A DNA stretch of 13,210 bases from assembly GCA_943704525.1 (NCBI GenBank), contig CALSCQ010002588.1, positions 1-13,210 on the forward strand, given 5' to 3'. The notes beneath the pieces were generated by a model. That model had not been told where the DNA came from, did no database searches, and saw nothing but the letters and a program-made list of their open reading frames with translations. Position 1 is the first letter of the stretch, and each line of letters begins with the position of its first letter. This DNA is from Pigoraptor vietnamica. Lineage: Eukaryota; Opisthokonta; Filasterea. Below are positions 1 through 8,977 of this stretch, piece by piece. The translations under genes and the position numbers were made by a program.

Positions 1-116
<116 letters not shown>

Positions 117-131
117 GAAAAAAGAGCGCAC

Positions 132-3100
132 CTGCGAGCGTCTTCGCGTAATGACGTCCGCGCTGAGCTCTTCGTACTCTGCGAAGAAACTCGCAAGGCC
201 GGCAAAGGAAGGCCGCTGCTCCGGGTCCACCTCCCAACACCTGCGCGCGTTCGAGTGTGTTATTTGAAAAAAAGGAACAAAACACAAACTCTTCACATCT
301 CACAAAGGACGCTGTTACAGAGCGCACGCAGGCACGTGCACGCAACCGCACCTCCGCATAATTCCGTACACGCAGTCGGGGCACCACTCCGGACAATCGA
401 GGCGATTTCCCGCAAGCACATAGCTCATGACCTTGTCGTTGCTGAGCTCGCAGTAGGGCACTTGCGCAAACGACCAGCACTCCCAGAGGCACACCCCATA
501 CGCCCACACGTCGCTCTGGACAGTGAACGTGCGGCGCGCGTAGCACTCGGGTGCGAGGAGGCGCACGGGCAGCTTGCGGCCGCGCGTCTTGTGGTGGTAG
601 TTGCTTTCCACGCGGCGAGAAAGCCCGAAGTCGGCTGCGGTTTCGATGCAGGGGCTCAGACACACACACATACATACATGGAACACAACTCTTTCACGCT
701 CAAAACAATTTCGAAGTTGGCAGAAAGCATACCAATTTTGACAATGTAGTCGCCGTTGGCGGCTGTGCCGAGAAGGAGATTCCGTACGGCGAGGTCTCTG
801 CGCGTTAAAAGAGACGTCATAAGTAAAGCCAAGCAAACGGAGTGTCAGCTGTTCCACTGAGACACATCGACGCCCACTCGCCTGTGCACAATATGCAGCG
901 ACGACAGATACTCCTGCGGACGAAAGGAGGGCATGTTTGTTGGTACGGGCGGATAATTCGTCTGCGAGGCATTCTGTCGCCCAATTTGTGCGCGCATGCA
1001 TGCGTCCTGTCTGCGTGTGTGCGTGCATGTAGCGTGCGTAGACAGCAAGATACGAGCGCTCGTGCGTTTGAGTGCGATAGTGCGCCGCCCACCATTCCTT
1101 CCGCAATGTCCTTCGCGAATTGCACAAGCTGCAACATCACGGCCGGTGTGTTCTGCGCGAGAAAAAAAAAAGAGGCAAGAGGACGTTAGCAACAGTAATA
1201 CGTGCGTGCGAACACGTCAAGGCACGTGTGCGCGCACACACCTGTCGCTTGAGGGGAATTCCGTGGAGGTAATCGCGGAGAGAGCCAAACGCAGCGTACT
1301 CAATCAAAACTGCGGCGGAGCGAACAAAAATGGCGTGAGCACAGCCCCAATGTGCGATTGACGGCAAAAAAAACGGAGGCAAAGGGTTGCAGTTCTGCGA
1401 CACGACGGAAGAGAAAAATGATGCGTGTTCGTGTGGGCGACGTGTGCGTGTGCGGTACATGAGTGCGTTGCGCGGACAGAGACGCACGGCGCGAAACGGG
1501 GCGTACTTTGCATCGGTTCCTCCGCCACGGACATGCCAATAAGGCCGATGCAATTGGGGTGGTCCACGCCCCGCATAATCTGAAGGGGCGGAAGAGGGCA
1601 CGTAAGCGCGTGTGAGCGTAGGCGTGTGCGTGCACGCGCGCGTAAGCAATTCAACTCTTAAGTGGCAAAGCACACAATGCTCACATAACCGCAATCGCAT
1701 AAGCCACCACATGCAAACTGGCACACGCGCAGGAGACGCACGGAGGAAACAATGCTTGCGCGATGCAGCCACACAACAAAGCCCCATGCGACAGTGGAGA
1801 GACGCCCACGTCGCACTCCGCAAGTCACACAACAGGGGGACACCCACGTCGCACTCCGCAAGGAAGTCGGCCCTCTGTGCGTCCGTGGAGTCTTCGCGCA
1901 GGGTCTTGATGGCACACACGCGCCACCGATTGCCAACGAACACGCGCCCCATGTAGACGATTCCAAATTCGCCTGGCGATGCAGCGCACGCGAGTCAGGT
2001 TAAAGAGCCAAGGGGGAGCGAGCGAGGCAGTCCAACGAAGCACATGCGACTCGTACAGTCATGCACGCGCGCACACACACAATTACTCAAAAATCCACAC
2101 ATTTCAGAAATCACAAAAACACAAATGCACGCACACGCACGCACACACACACGCACACAGAACACACATAAGTATCGCCCGCACCGCAACTACGTGTACA
2201 TACACCCGCAGACTCTACAAAAACACAAATGCACGCACACGCACGTACACACACGCACGCACACAGAACACACAAAAGTATCGCCCCACCTTCTCCGATG
2301 CGCATCTGTATCTCCATGTCCTCCTTCGCGACCAGCAGTTCCGCAAACTCCTCGCGCCCAGTCACGTGCTGCTCGATGAAGCGCGCGTGCGTCGCCTTGC
2401 TCACCTGTCGCTGCCGCCCGCGCACGAGAAACACAATCCCGGCGAGCGCAACCGCAGAGACAAATATCACCGGGATCGCAGTCGCAGCCGCAACCTGCGA
2501 CGACGTCAGCCCACCGCCACGCGCGCTCGCGACGGCGACGTTCGCACACGTGTACGGATACGGCGGGTCCGCGACGAGTGTGCGCGAGAGTGAAAAGAGT
2601 CGGCAGTCCTCAAGCACAAGCGTGAGGGAGCCTTCCTCAACGGGCACAGGCCACGCCACGATGCCAAACACAATATTGTATGTGCCTGGGGTGCCGCGGA
2701 TGTCGAGGTCGAGCGTGACGTTTCCGTCCGTAAGCACGCGCCGCGTCACGCCGCCGAGAACGGCGGGAGGGGACGGCGCGCCAGCAGCGGACGACATGTT
2801 GACAGGAACGATCGTCGCCTGCACCACGGCGCCTTCGTTGACGTTATACGGCAGGCCGCGCGCGTCCAACAGCGTGATGTGGATGGAGGGGAGGTGCGTG
2901 CCGGGCAGCGCCGACGACAGCACACTCCCGCCCTCCCAAGATGCCCTGAGCCGCACGCCCGGCGTTGTCCAGTCGTTTCCGGAGGCGGTCGCGGTGTTGT
3001 CGGGATAGAAGCGCGCGCTCGTGAGCACGGGGAGGTTTGTGGGATGCGCAAAGAAGATGCTGCGAGAGGAAGGAATGCGAGCCCAGTTAATGTCACGCAG

Positions 3101-6100
3101 GAGAAACACGGCACTTGAATTCAAAAAATGCACACATACAAATAACGACAACAGCAGCAACAGAGCGCGCAATCACAAGGGGTGGAAACGAACCCTCCGC
3201 CAAACGTCGCCGTGTTCGACGAAAACGACGAGCCCGTGAGCGCGAGGGTCGACGCGGGTCCCTGACTCAGAAACAGCGCGCCACCATTCCCCCTCGCCGT
3301 GTTGTTGGCGTACATGACGCCGCCGCCCAAAAACGACGTGCGCGGAACGCCAATTCCCGACGAGTTCCCAAAATCACTCACGCCCAGATAGCATATCCCC
3401 CCGCCATTCCCGGTTGCCGTCGACGCACGCACAAAGGACGCGCCCCCGATCATCGTGTTGCCGCCCATAAGCAGAGCCGTCCCGCCATCGCCGTTCGTCG
3501 CCGTGTTACGAACGGCCGTCACGTTGTAGAGGAGCAGCTCAAACGTGCGCCACTGCACGCCCGCCTCATAGTTCGGAATGACAGACGCGTCCGCGCGCCC
3601 GTCCGCGCTGAGGGCTCCTCCCGATGCGGCGCTATTTCCGTCGAGCACGCTGTCGGCGATCGATGCGCGCGCTCTGCCCTGCACGACGACGGCGCCGCCC
3701 TCGAGCCCGCCGACGTTTCCCGCGAAAACCGTCCCGCGCACCGTCAGCCTCGCATCTTCGTTGACGTAGACGCCGCCGCCAGAGAATTTGGCGCGGTTGC
3801 CGGAAATGGTGCAGCCCTCCAGCACGACGCTTCCGAGCGACGTCACCACGACGCCGCCGCCCGTGTTACCGACGTTGCTGGACACCCTGCAGCGCGTGCA
3901 CGTCGCGTTCGAGGTGCCACCGATGGTAAACGCGCCGCCCGTTTGCGCAGAACTTTCCTCGACGACGATGTCCGTTGCGTAGAGCGCACTGCGTGCTTTA
4001 AGCGCCACAGCGCCGCCGCTGCTGGACGCCGAATTGCGGCGGAGCGTGTCGAGGGAAAATGTGGCCGTGGCATCGCCCTCGAGACTCAGCACGCCTGAGG
4101 CGATATTGATTGTGAGGTTCAAGGCCAAACAACAGAGCCGAAAAACAAACATCCAATCAAGAGAGCGAGCGAGGTGGGGCGCGTGGGCGCGCAAATGACC
4201 CATGCACGCAGAAGGACGAGGCGAGTGAACGAGGCGATAATGGCGAACACATCGCATGCAATTCACGCGCGAACTGAGAAACGACCAAGTTGCAGACTGC
4301 CCGCACCTCCAGACTCGAGCGCCGTATTGTTCACGTAGAGGGACCGCAACGACGTCAACCGGGATCCGACCTGCGCAAGCACAGCGCCGCCGCTGCCAAG
4401 CGAGCTGCACCCGGCTATCGTCGTATTGCTCACAGTGACGTTCGCGCCGTCGCGAAGCATAAGGGCACCGCCCGAAGACGACGCCGAGCACCTGCTCACC
4501 GAGCTCCGCGCGACGGACGCCGACGTGGCAAAGTCGCAGAACATGAAGCCGCCGTACGGCGCCGTGTTGTCCTCGGCAGTGACGTTGACCACCTCCACGC
4601 GCCCGCCCTCGAGCAGGGCCAGCGCACCGCCCAGCTGCGCGACGTTCTGCATGAACTGGCACGAGTCAATGAGCGTCGCCCCGGGGTACACCATCCAGTC
4701 CGCAAGGCCCAACCGCCCCACGCAATCGTACGACGACACAAGCGACTGATCGATCATGACGGCAATCGCACCGCCGGCACCCGCCGTCGCGCGCCCGTCA
4801 AAAAACGTCGAGCGAACGATGCGCGACTCTGCGAGCACGTTCGTGCCGATGTATATTGCCCCGCCGTGCTTCGTTACGGCCTGGCTCTCCTGAAACGTGC
4901 AGTCGCTGAGGCGAAGGGATGCGCTGTCCGTGACGGAGATCGCGCCACCGACCTTGTCAGCCCGGCACCACGCAAATGTAGACGACTCGACAGTCGCCAT
5001 GCTCGATTCCGGCACCGCGATGGCCCCTCCGTTCTCGTCGGCGATGCACGTGTGAAAGTGCGAGCGGCGCACGGTGAGTATCGCGAGGCGCTTGAGCCGA
5101 ATGCAGCCCCCGAATTCGTACGAGAGGGAGCGCGTAAAGTACGAATCTTCGATCACGGCGACGGTCGCGAGGGCCGTCGTCGCATCAAGCAGAATTGCCC
5201 CGCCGCCCACGGCTATGCAGCGCTCAAAGGAACAGCCCCGCATGTAGACACGCCCCTTGCTAACAGCCACCATGCCACCCCGCGTGGAATTGGCGCGGAA
5301 CACGGACGTATTGACCATTGTGAGCGTGCCGTCGACCATGAGTAGGACTGCGCCAGCGCCGGTCGTCGCGGAAATGTCTGCATGGGGGGAATGCGTCAGT
5401 TCGGGTCTTGCGCACCGGGCACCACAACGCACAGCGACGTGAGAATGCGTAAGATCTCGTGACCCAACGTCCCAAAAGCCCAGCGACTTAAGCAGTTGTA
5501 TGTAAGTGGGGTGTCCAGTGTGCGGTTCTTAAGCGCGTGCACCGGACATCTAAACGCACAACAACATAAGGAAAAAAAACAAACGTGCATGCAGTGCCAT
5601 GTGTGTGCGTTGTGTCATAATCCGTTCCAAACTTCACTGCACTTCACCTTCAAAGTGCGAGTCGGCGATGGTGAGCGCCATCGACGACGAGAAGGTGGCG
5701 ATGCAGCCGTCCGGACCCACGCTGTTCTTGAAGTAACATTGGGACACGCGCATCGCACCGCCCCCATTCAGACGCACGAGCCCGCCCGTCCCCGCAACCA
5801 GCGACGGCTTGTTGTCGACAAAGCTGACGGCGGTAATCGTCATGTTTGTCGATAGCGCGCGCTTCAGCCGCGTGATCGACACCGACGAGATGCCACCGGT
5901 GCACCGCGTGATCGTAAAGTTTTCAAACTCAACGAGCCCTGTCGCGGCCGCCACCCAGTTCTCAAAAACGTAGCCGCTCTCGTCGTGCTGTCCCGTCTGA
6001 CAATCGAATACAGCCACGGCAGAGGATGTCGGCGACGAGCGCGTGCGTATCTTGCATGGCGCAACGATGCGAAACTCCAGCCCGAGATACCTCCTCGGCT

Positions 6101-6931
6101 CCAGTTCGATCACCGGCGCGCGCGTGCACAGCACATACTGAACGGGCGGCGACACAATGGGCTCGTAGAAGGGACGGCGCCACGACGACGTGGGCGCACC
6201 GCTAGCGAACGTCGGCCGCACAAGCATGGCCAGGTCGAGCGCGCGCGTGGAACGGACCATCCAGAGCGTCTCTGTAGTCGTCAGCGATCCGTCGGGCAGA
6301 ATCGTTGTGACGACGTCGCGGCGAATGGCACCGAGCTGCACCACGATATCGGTATGGAAGATGCTCACGACAATGGAGAAACTGAAGTCGATTTCGAAGA
6401 CGCTGGGCTCTTCTGCGCTCGGGCGGCAGGCGAACGTGCCGCTGTTTGGATGGAAGCGCGTGTGTGTTTTTTTCGTTTCTTAGCAAAATCTGAATAGCAA
6501 CAGTGAAGCACAAACAGGCTACAAGAACGCACAAACGTCCCTCAAGCAACGCTTTCATCACATGCGTCAATACAACCCCAAAGAGTGGCGTGACCACACA
6601 TCTCTCGACAAACAACAACGCACAGACGTCAGACTGCCACAGCACAATACATCTGGACGCCACACATAACAAACAGATTCTATACGTACTCGAGTGTGCT
6701 CATGCCCAGCAAGTCCCCGTCAAACTCGGTCATCGTGACTGCGCCGCAGTACACGTTCGCGCGCCCCATCGTCGACGCAGTGTGCTCGTACCGCGGGTCG
6801 GGCTCTGCTGTCTCCTGCAACCACCGCCCAAAGAACCAGTCTGGACACCCCGTCTCGTTGTGGACGGCACTCTCTGCGAGGGCTGCGCAGAGAACGAGCG
6901 CGAGGAGCGCCGCGTGCACGCTTCGGCGCAT
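132..6931 (-). CDS. Receptor tyrosine kinase with Pmp-like beta-helix ectodomain (13 exons visible, 3' partial)
   Basis: I infer a single-pass surface receptor that phosphorylates tyrosine. Exons on the minus strand, in order: 6931-6690, 6441-5648, 5377-4307, 4094-3194, 3113-2290, 1972-1848, 1579-1507, 1309-1242, 1152-1093, 913-882, 797-733, 634-352, 240-132. They sum to 4647 nt (1549 codons) with no stop. The start at 6931 (A at -3) gives a clean signal peptide, residues 1 to about 22. An in-frame ATG at 6979 would bury it. Residues about 300-1005 are repeated GGA(I/V/L) turns of a right-handed beta-helix. A membrane span lies at about 1211-1233. The kinase begins at IGEGEFGIVY (about 1275) with VAIK-type Lys1300, alpha-C Glu1317, HRDLAVRN (1396-1403), DFG (1420-1422), APE (1446-1448) and CWEVDPEQRPSF (1514-1525). 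HRDLAxRN and the P+1 region mark it as a tyrosine kinase, not TKL. The last visible exon ends at a GT donor (131), so the tail lies off the window. Confidence 0.9.
798..881 (-). other. GC-AG intron (84 nt) inside the HRD arginine codon
   Basis: Exon 10 ends GTGCACAG and is followed by GCGAGT. The next exon begins after CGCGCAG with AGACCTC. Only this join restores CAC-AGA-GAC (His-Arg-Asp) in frame. No GT within reach gives the motif. GC-AG is the commonest minor variant of U2-type introns, and the surrounding AG|GCGAGT fits its consensus. Confidence 0.85.
1805..1862. repeat. 20-bp direct repeat copying a 5' splice site
   Basis: The 20 bases at 1843-1862 recur exactly at 1805-1824, offset 38 bp. 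On the minus strand each copy reads exon 6 end (CTTGCGGAGTGCGAC) followed by GTGGG. The upstream copy is the donor that keeps the kinase in frame. The downstream copy is a decoy inside intron 6 (1580-1847), and its use would add 38 nt and shift the frame. Confidence 0.9.
2053..2160. repeat. CA/CG-rich alternating tract in intron 5
   Basis: Runs of CACACA mixed with GCACGC occupy much of intron 5 of the receptor gene (1973-2289). On the gene's sense strand it reads GT-rich. It is alternating purine-pyrimidine DNA with Z-DNA potential. Confidence 0.7.
2115..2289. repeat. About 70-bp near-direct repeat covering the 5' end of intron 5
   Basis: Copy A at 2115-2184 and copy B at 2219-2289 share the series AAAAACACAAATGCACGC, a CA-rich tract, ACACAGAACACACA and AAGTATCGCCC..AC with few differences. 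Copy B ends at the donor of intron 5 (minus-strand GTGGGGCGATACTT). Copy A carries the sister sequence GTGCGGGCGATACTT about 105 nt inside the intron. Confidence 0.85.
3194..5648 (-). other. Beta-helix repeat block of the receptor (exons 2 end to 4)
   Basis: About twenty imperfect repeats of roughly 25-40 residues carry the pattern GGA(I/V/L/F) followed by a short strand, then S.F or T.. and N.A or its equivalent. Examples are GGAIAVPESSMATVESSTF, GGAISVTDSASLRLSDCTF and GGAVVVQGRARASIADSVL. This is the signature of polymorphic outer membrane protein (Pmp/POMP) repeats and related parallel beta-helices. In eukaryotes such folds occur in extracellular adhesion-like proteins. The introns at 4095-4306 and 3114-3193 both fall inside a GG motif, so exon edges coincide with repeat edges. 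The ligand is unknown. Confidence 0.85.
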
Positions 6932-7209
6932 GTTTCGACCGCGCGCTCTCTCGGCAGACGAGCGCGGCACTAGATTCAAAGCTCACGGTGACGACATCCT
7001 CACATTGCTCTCACACGTACGAAAGGGTCGCCGCGGGACATGGCCACACGCAAGCAGCGCACGCGGGAAAAGTGCTTTCGAAAGAAACGCCACTTGCTAC
7101 AAAAAAAGGCGGGCGCAACAAAATAAGCCAGCCCCCCAACCCTTGTTTGAATTGACGCCTCTGTGACGCAATAATTATCCGGATTGTCCAGACACTAGCA
7201 AAGTAACAG
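6932..7209. other. Upstream region of the receptor kinase, no gene seen
   Basis: Lies immediately upstream of the receptor start codon on the minus strand, so its promoter and 5' leader should be here. I see no convincing protein-coding frame with domain features, no RNA gene and no clear TATA box. A short AT-rich patch (AATAATTATCC) is at about 7169-7179. Confidence 0.4.
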
Positions 7210-7223
7210 CAAGGGTGCCCTTG
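7210..7223. repeat. Palindrome flanked by an 8-bp direct repeat
   Basis: CAAGGGTGCCCTTG is a 6-bp-arm inverted repeat with a 2-bp centre. It is bracketed by GTAACAGC at 7203-7210 and 7224-7231. The role is unknown. It marks the transition from receptor upstream DNA into the ambiguous 7.2-8.9 kb block. Confidence 0.7.
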
Positions 7224-7317
7224 GTAACAGCGACTGCTTCTGCCGTTTTCGTACCGAGCCGGCCGCCGAATGACGCGGTAGAATGCGCGCCGGGCCCGTG
7301 CACGTACCGCCTCGAGA

Positions 7318-7843
7318 GTGACGGGACCGGCACCACTGTCACTGATAGAGCACCTCCCGATACGGCGACGCGTGGCCGATCCTACTGGCGCCACAGCGGC
7401 GGCCGGGCCCGGCGGCGGCCGCCCGCCGCCTCGGCTGCCGGCACTGATCGGCGCCACAGCCGTGTCAGTCAGTGTGCTCACACTTGAGACGCTCGACCTC
7501 GACTGCATGGATGCCTTTGAGGCAACGTGCAACATTGGAGATTGCGGAAGTGCCCCATGACGTTGAACTGAAGGAGAAGGGTGGCGCACTGATAGTGCGG
7601 GGGGGACGCCGAGGGCAACCGATAAAGGTGCTCGGCCGCAGTCGAGAGAATTGCGACTTAGGTAGTCGCAAGAGGGCTACACTAGACGGGTTCTTCAAAT
7701 GGTGCGTCTGTAATCAACTGACGAGATGGAACGTATTTTGTCGCACGGCGTCCACAACCATCAATCTCGCTGCTCTCAGCTTCCGCTCGTGGAGTATCTC
7801 AAGCGTACACGGAGGGCCGATTGTGCTACACTGCTCGGTATGA
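7318..7843 (+). CDS. Weak plus-strand coding-like blocks, unrecognised
   Basis: Two overlapping frames look protein-like. One at 7318-7560 has a Gly/Pro/Ala-rich part followed by LTLETLDLDCMDAFEATC. The other, about 7540-7843, contains VPHDVELKEKGGALIVRGG and RKRATLDGFFKW. Further coding-like stretches follow at 7726-7830 and 7821-7960 in other frames. I find no splice pattern that clearly links them, and the minus strand here is also open. ATLDGFF resembles the hydrophobic half of a PCNA-binding PIP box, but the leading Gln is absent. No family is recognised. This may be a degraded gene, a multi-exon gene or chance in GC-rich DNA. Confidence 0.2.
7391..7442. other. Very GC-rich, self-complementary patch
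   Basis: Almost entirely G and C, including the palindrome GCCGGGCCCGGC and GGCGGCCGCC. It is bracketed by GGCGCCACAGC at 7387-7397 and 7450-7460. It is CpG-dense and could fold. It might be a promoter-type CpG patch or simply low-complexity coding sequence. Confidence 0.5.
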
Positions 7844-8856
7844 CCGTATTAATACTTATCAGATTGTCTTTGCTAATAAGAATTGTGCTCGTTTTAATAC
7901 TGGCCACCTGCCAATGCACCACATTCCGGAATACTGCCGTAAGGTATGTCGGCGGGCCCAAGGAGACCGTATCGTTGGGCGGGAGCCGGAGGTCCTGCAT
8001 ACCCCCCCAGCACGGCATGCACGTTGCTGTTAAGCTGCACGAGCATGGCGTCCAGCGTAAGGTGGTGCTCTGTAACACGCACAATGCAGGGTCCAGGGAC
8101 GACCACCAACGCGTCAAACAAATCGGTCGCGTCCTCGAGACCGTGACGCGGGGCGACGACAAACACGCGGCGTGCTCCTGTCCGCATCGCCGCATGAAAT
8201 TGCCGAAGCGAGTGGAATTTGCGCGCACCGCATTGTCGCACACACGATGGTTCACGCCAAGCGCGATCTGCTGAGGTAGGGGCGAGCCATGGCGGCTGCC
8301 AGTGGTTCCCTGAGAGTAGAGGGTCCGGAGATCGATGTCTCGCATAGCGAGTGTTCCACGTCGGCGGTGTCTGTGGAACATGCAGACGGGTACGTTGACT
8401 GGTGCGCCAGCTCGACGTACTCCACAACTTGAATCTCGACGCCTTCGATTGAAAGCGTGCCAAACGCGCACTTGATGCAATCCTCGACCTCGTGCACCCG
8501 CCCGGCGTCCACGCCGACCGACACGACCGAAGGGCCGCGGACATACCTGCCGTGCTCCTGTCGCAGGGAGTGCTCTACGGCACGCACGTGGCGTATGCGA
8601 CGGAGATTGTCGCAGTAGCGAAATGCCACTCGTCGCGAGGGATCTTCGCTAGGGTGGTCAGACAAAGGAGACCTGTGGGAGCGACTGCAATGCCGCTGTT
8701 GGATGGAAGCCAGGCGGCCACGAGGGCAGTCAAAGAAGGAATGTGGCGTTCAGCAACTGCGAGTCGCGTGTTCCCCCCTTTTTTTGCGCACCCACCCTCC
8801 ACCTCCGCCTGCGACGGGCCCTGAGGGAACATGGGATGGGTCGATGTGGTAGACAC
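7776..8856 (-). CDS. Hypothetical minus-strand gene in shifting frames (multi-exon or decayed)
   Basis: The protein-like reading moves between frames. About 8856-8590 contains RHIPSLTALVAAWLPSNSGI and DEWHFATATISVAYATC. About 8590-8255 contains VSVGVDAGRVHEVEDCIKC and VEIQVVEYVELAHQ. About 8275-8200 contains PLPQQIALGVNH. About 8200-7990 contains ARRVFVVAPRHGLEDATDL and LTLDAMLVQLNSNVHAVLGG. About 7960-7776 contains VASIKTSTILISKDNLISIN and ends at TGA. Candidate splice pairs would join some blocks in frame: a GTGCGT..GGCAG intron of about 41 nt near 8550-8590, and a GTATGC..GGCAG intron of about 95 nt from about 8002. The last break also sits at a run of seven C. I recognise no domain. It lies 108 bp downstream of the SWIM-RING stop on the same strand and could be part of that gene. 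Confidence 0.35.
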
Positions 8857-8963
8857 GAGCGCTGCGACAGACAGGACGCAGAGACGATTTACAAAGGCAC
8901 AAAGGCAGAGCTTAAATGATGTTACACCAGCACGCAGCGCATGCGACCCACAAATTGACTAAA
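8857..8963. other. Spacer between the ambiguous block and the SWIM-RING gene
   Basis: No gene recognised. On the minus strand it contains a pyrimidine-rich stretch ending in CTGTCTGTCGCAG (about 8865-8877), which resembles a 3' splice site. This keeps open a splice from the SWIM-RING gene into the downstream coding-like blocks. Confidence 0.3.
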
Positions 8964-8977
8964 TTAACACGTGTTAA
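8964..8977. promoter_or_regulatory. 14-bp perfect palindrome TTAACACGTGTTAA
   Basis: A perfect inverted repeat centred on the E-box core CACGTG. Its left three bases are the TAA stop codon of the SWIM-RING frame on the minus strand. It could be a bHLH-type binding site or a chance palindrome. The sequence alone does not decide. Confidence 0.4.

Larger units (their letters stand above)
352..1972 (-). other. Tyrosine kinase catalytic domain, split over eight exons
   Basis: The visible subdomains run in order. The glycine loop and catalytic Lys are in exon 6 (1972-1848). The alpha-C to beta-4 stretch IMRGVDHPNCIGLIGM is in exon 7. The hinge (LIEYAAFGSLRDYL) is in exon 8 and helix E (NTPAVMLQLVQFAKDIAEGM) in exon 9. 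EYLSSLHIVH is in exon 10, the catalytic loop DLAVRN in exon 11, and DFG to helix H in exon 12. The helix I arginine (RPSF) is in exon 13 at 240-132. No catalytic residue is missing, so the enzyme should be active. The P+1 loop reads LPVRLLAPE where metazoan tyrosine kinases usually have a Trp before the Met (WMAPE). Tyr1431 in the activation loop is a candidate autophosphorylation site. Confidence 0.88.

Noticed and set aside
842-1361. Plus- and minus-strand open frames of about 110-120 codons across introns 7-10 of the receptor
   Set aside because: They run through introns and out-of-frame exon sequence. The kinase exon model explains the conserved parts.
3115-5345. Long plus-strand open frames opposite the receptor ectodomain (3115-4098 and 4290-5345)
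   Set aside because: They are Arg/Ala/His-rich mirror readings of well-supported exons with beta-helix motifs on the other strand. They show no domain features.
7560-7770. FLYWCH or WRKY-GCM1 zinc finger on the plus strand (KGGALIVRGG, KWCVC, then HNH)
   Set aside because: The HNH is in another frame and the Trp-to-His spacing (about 19 codons) is too short for FLYWCH.
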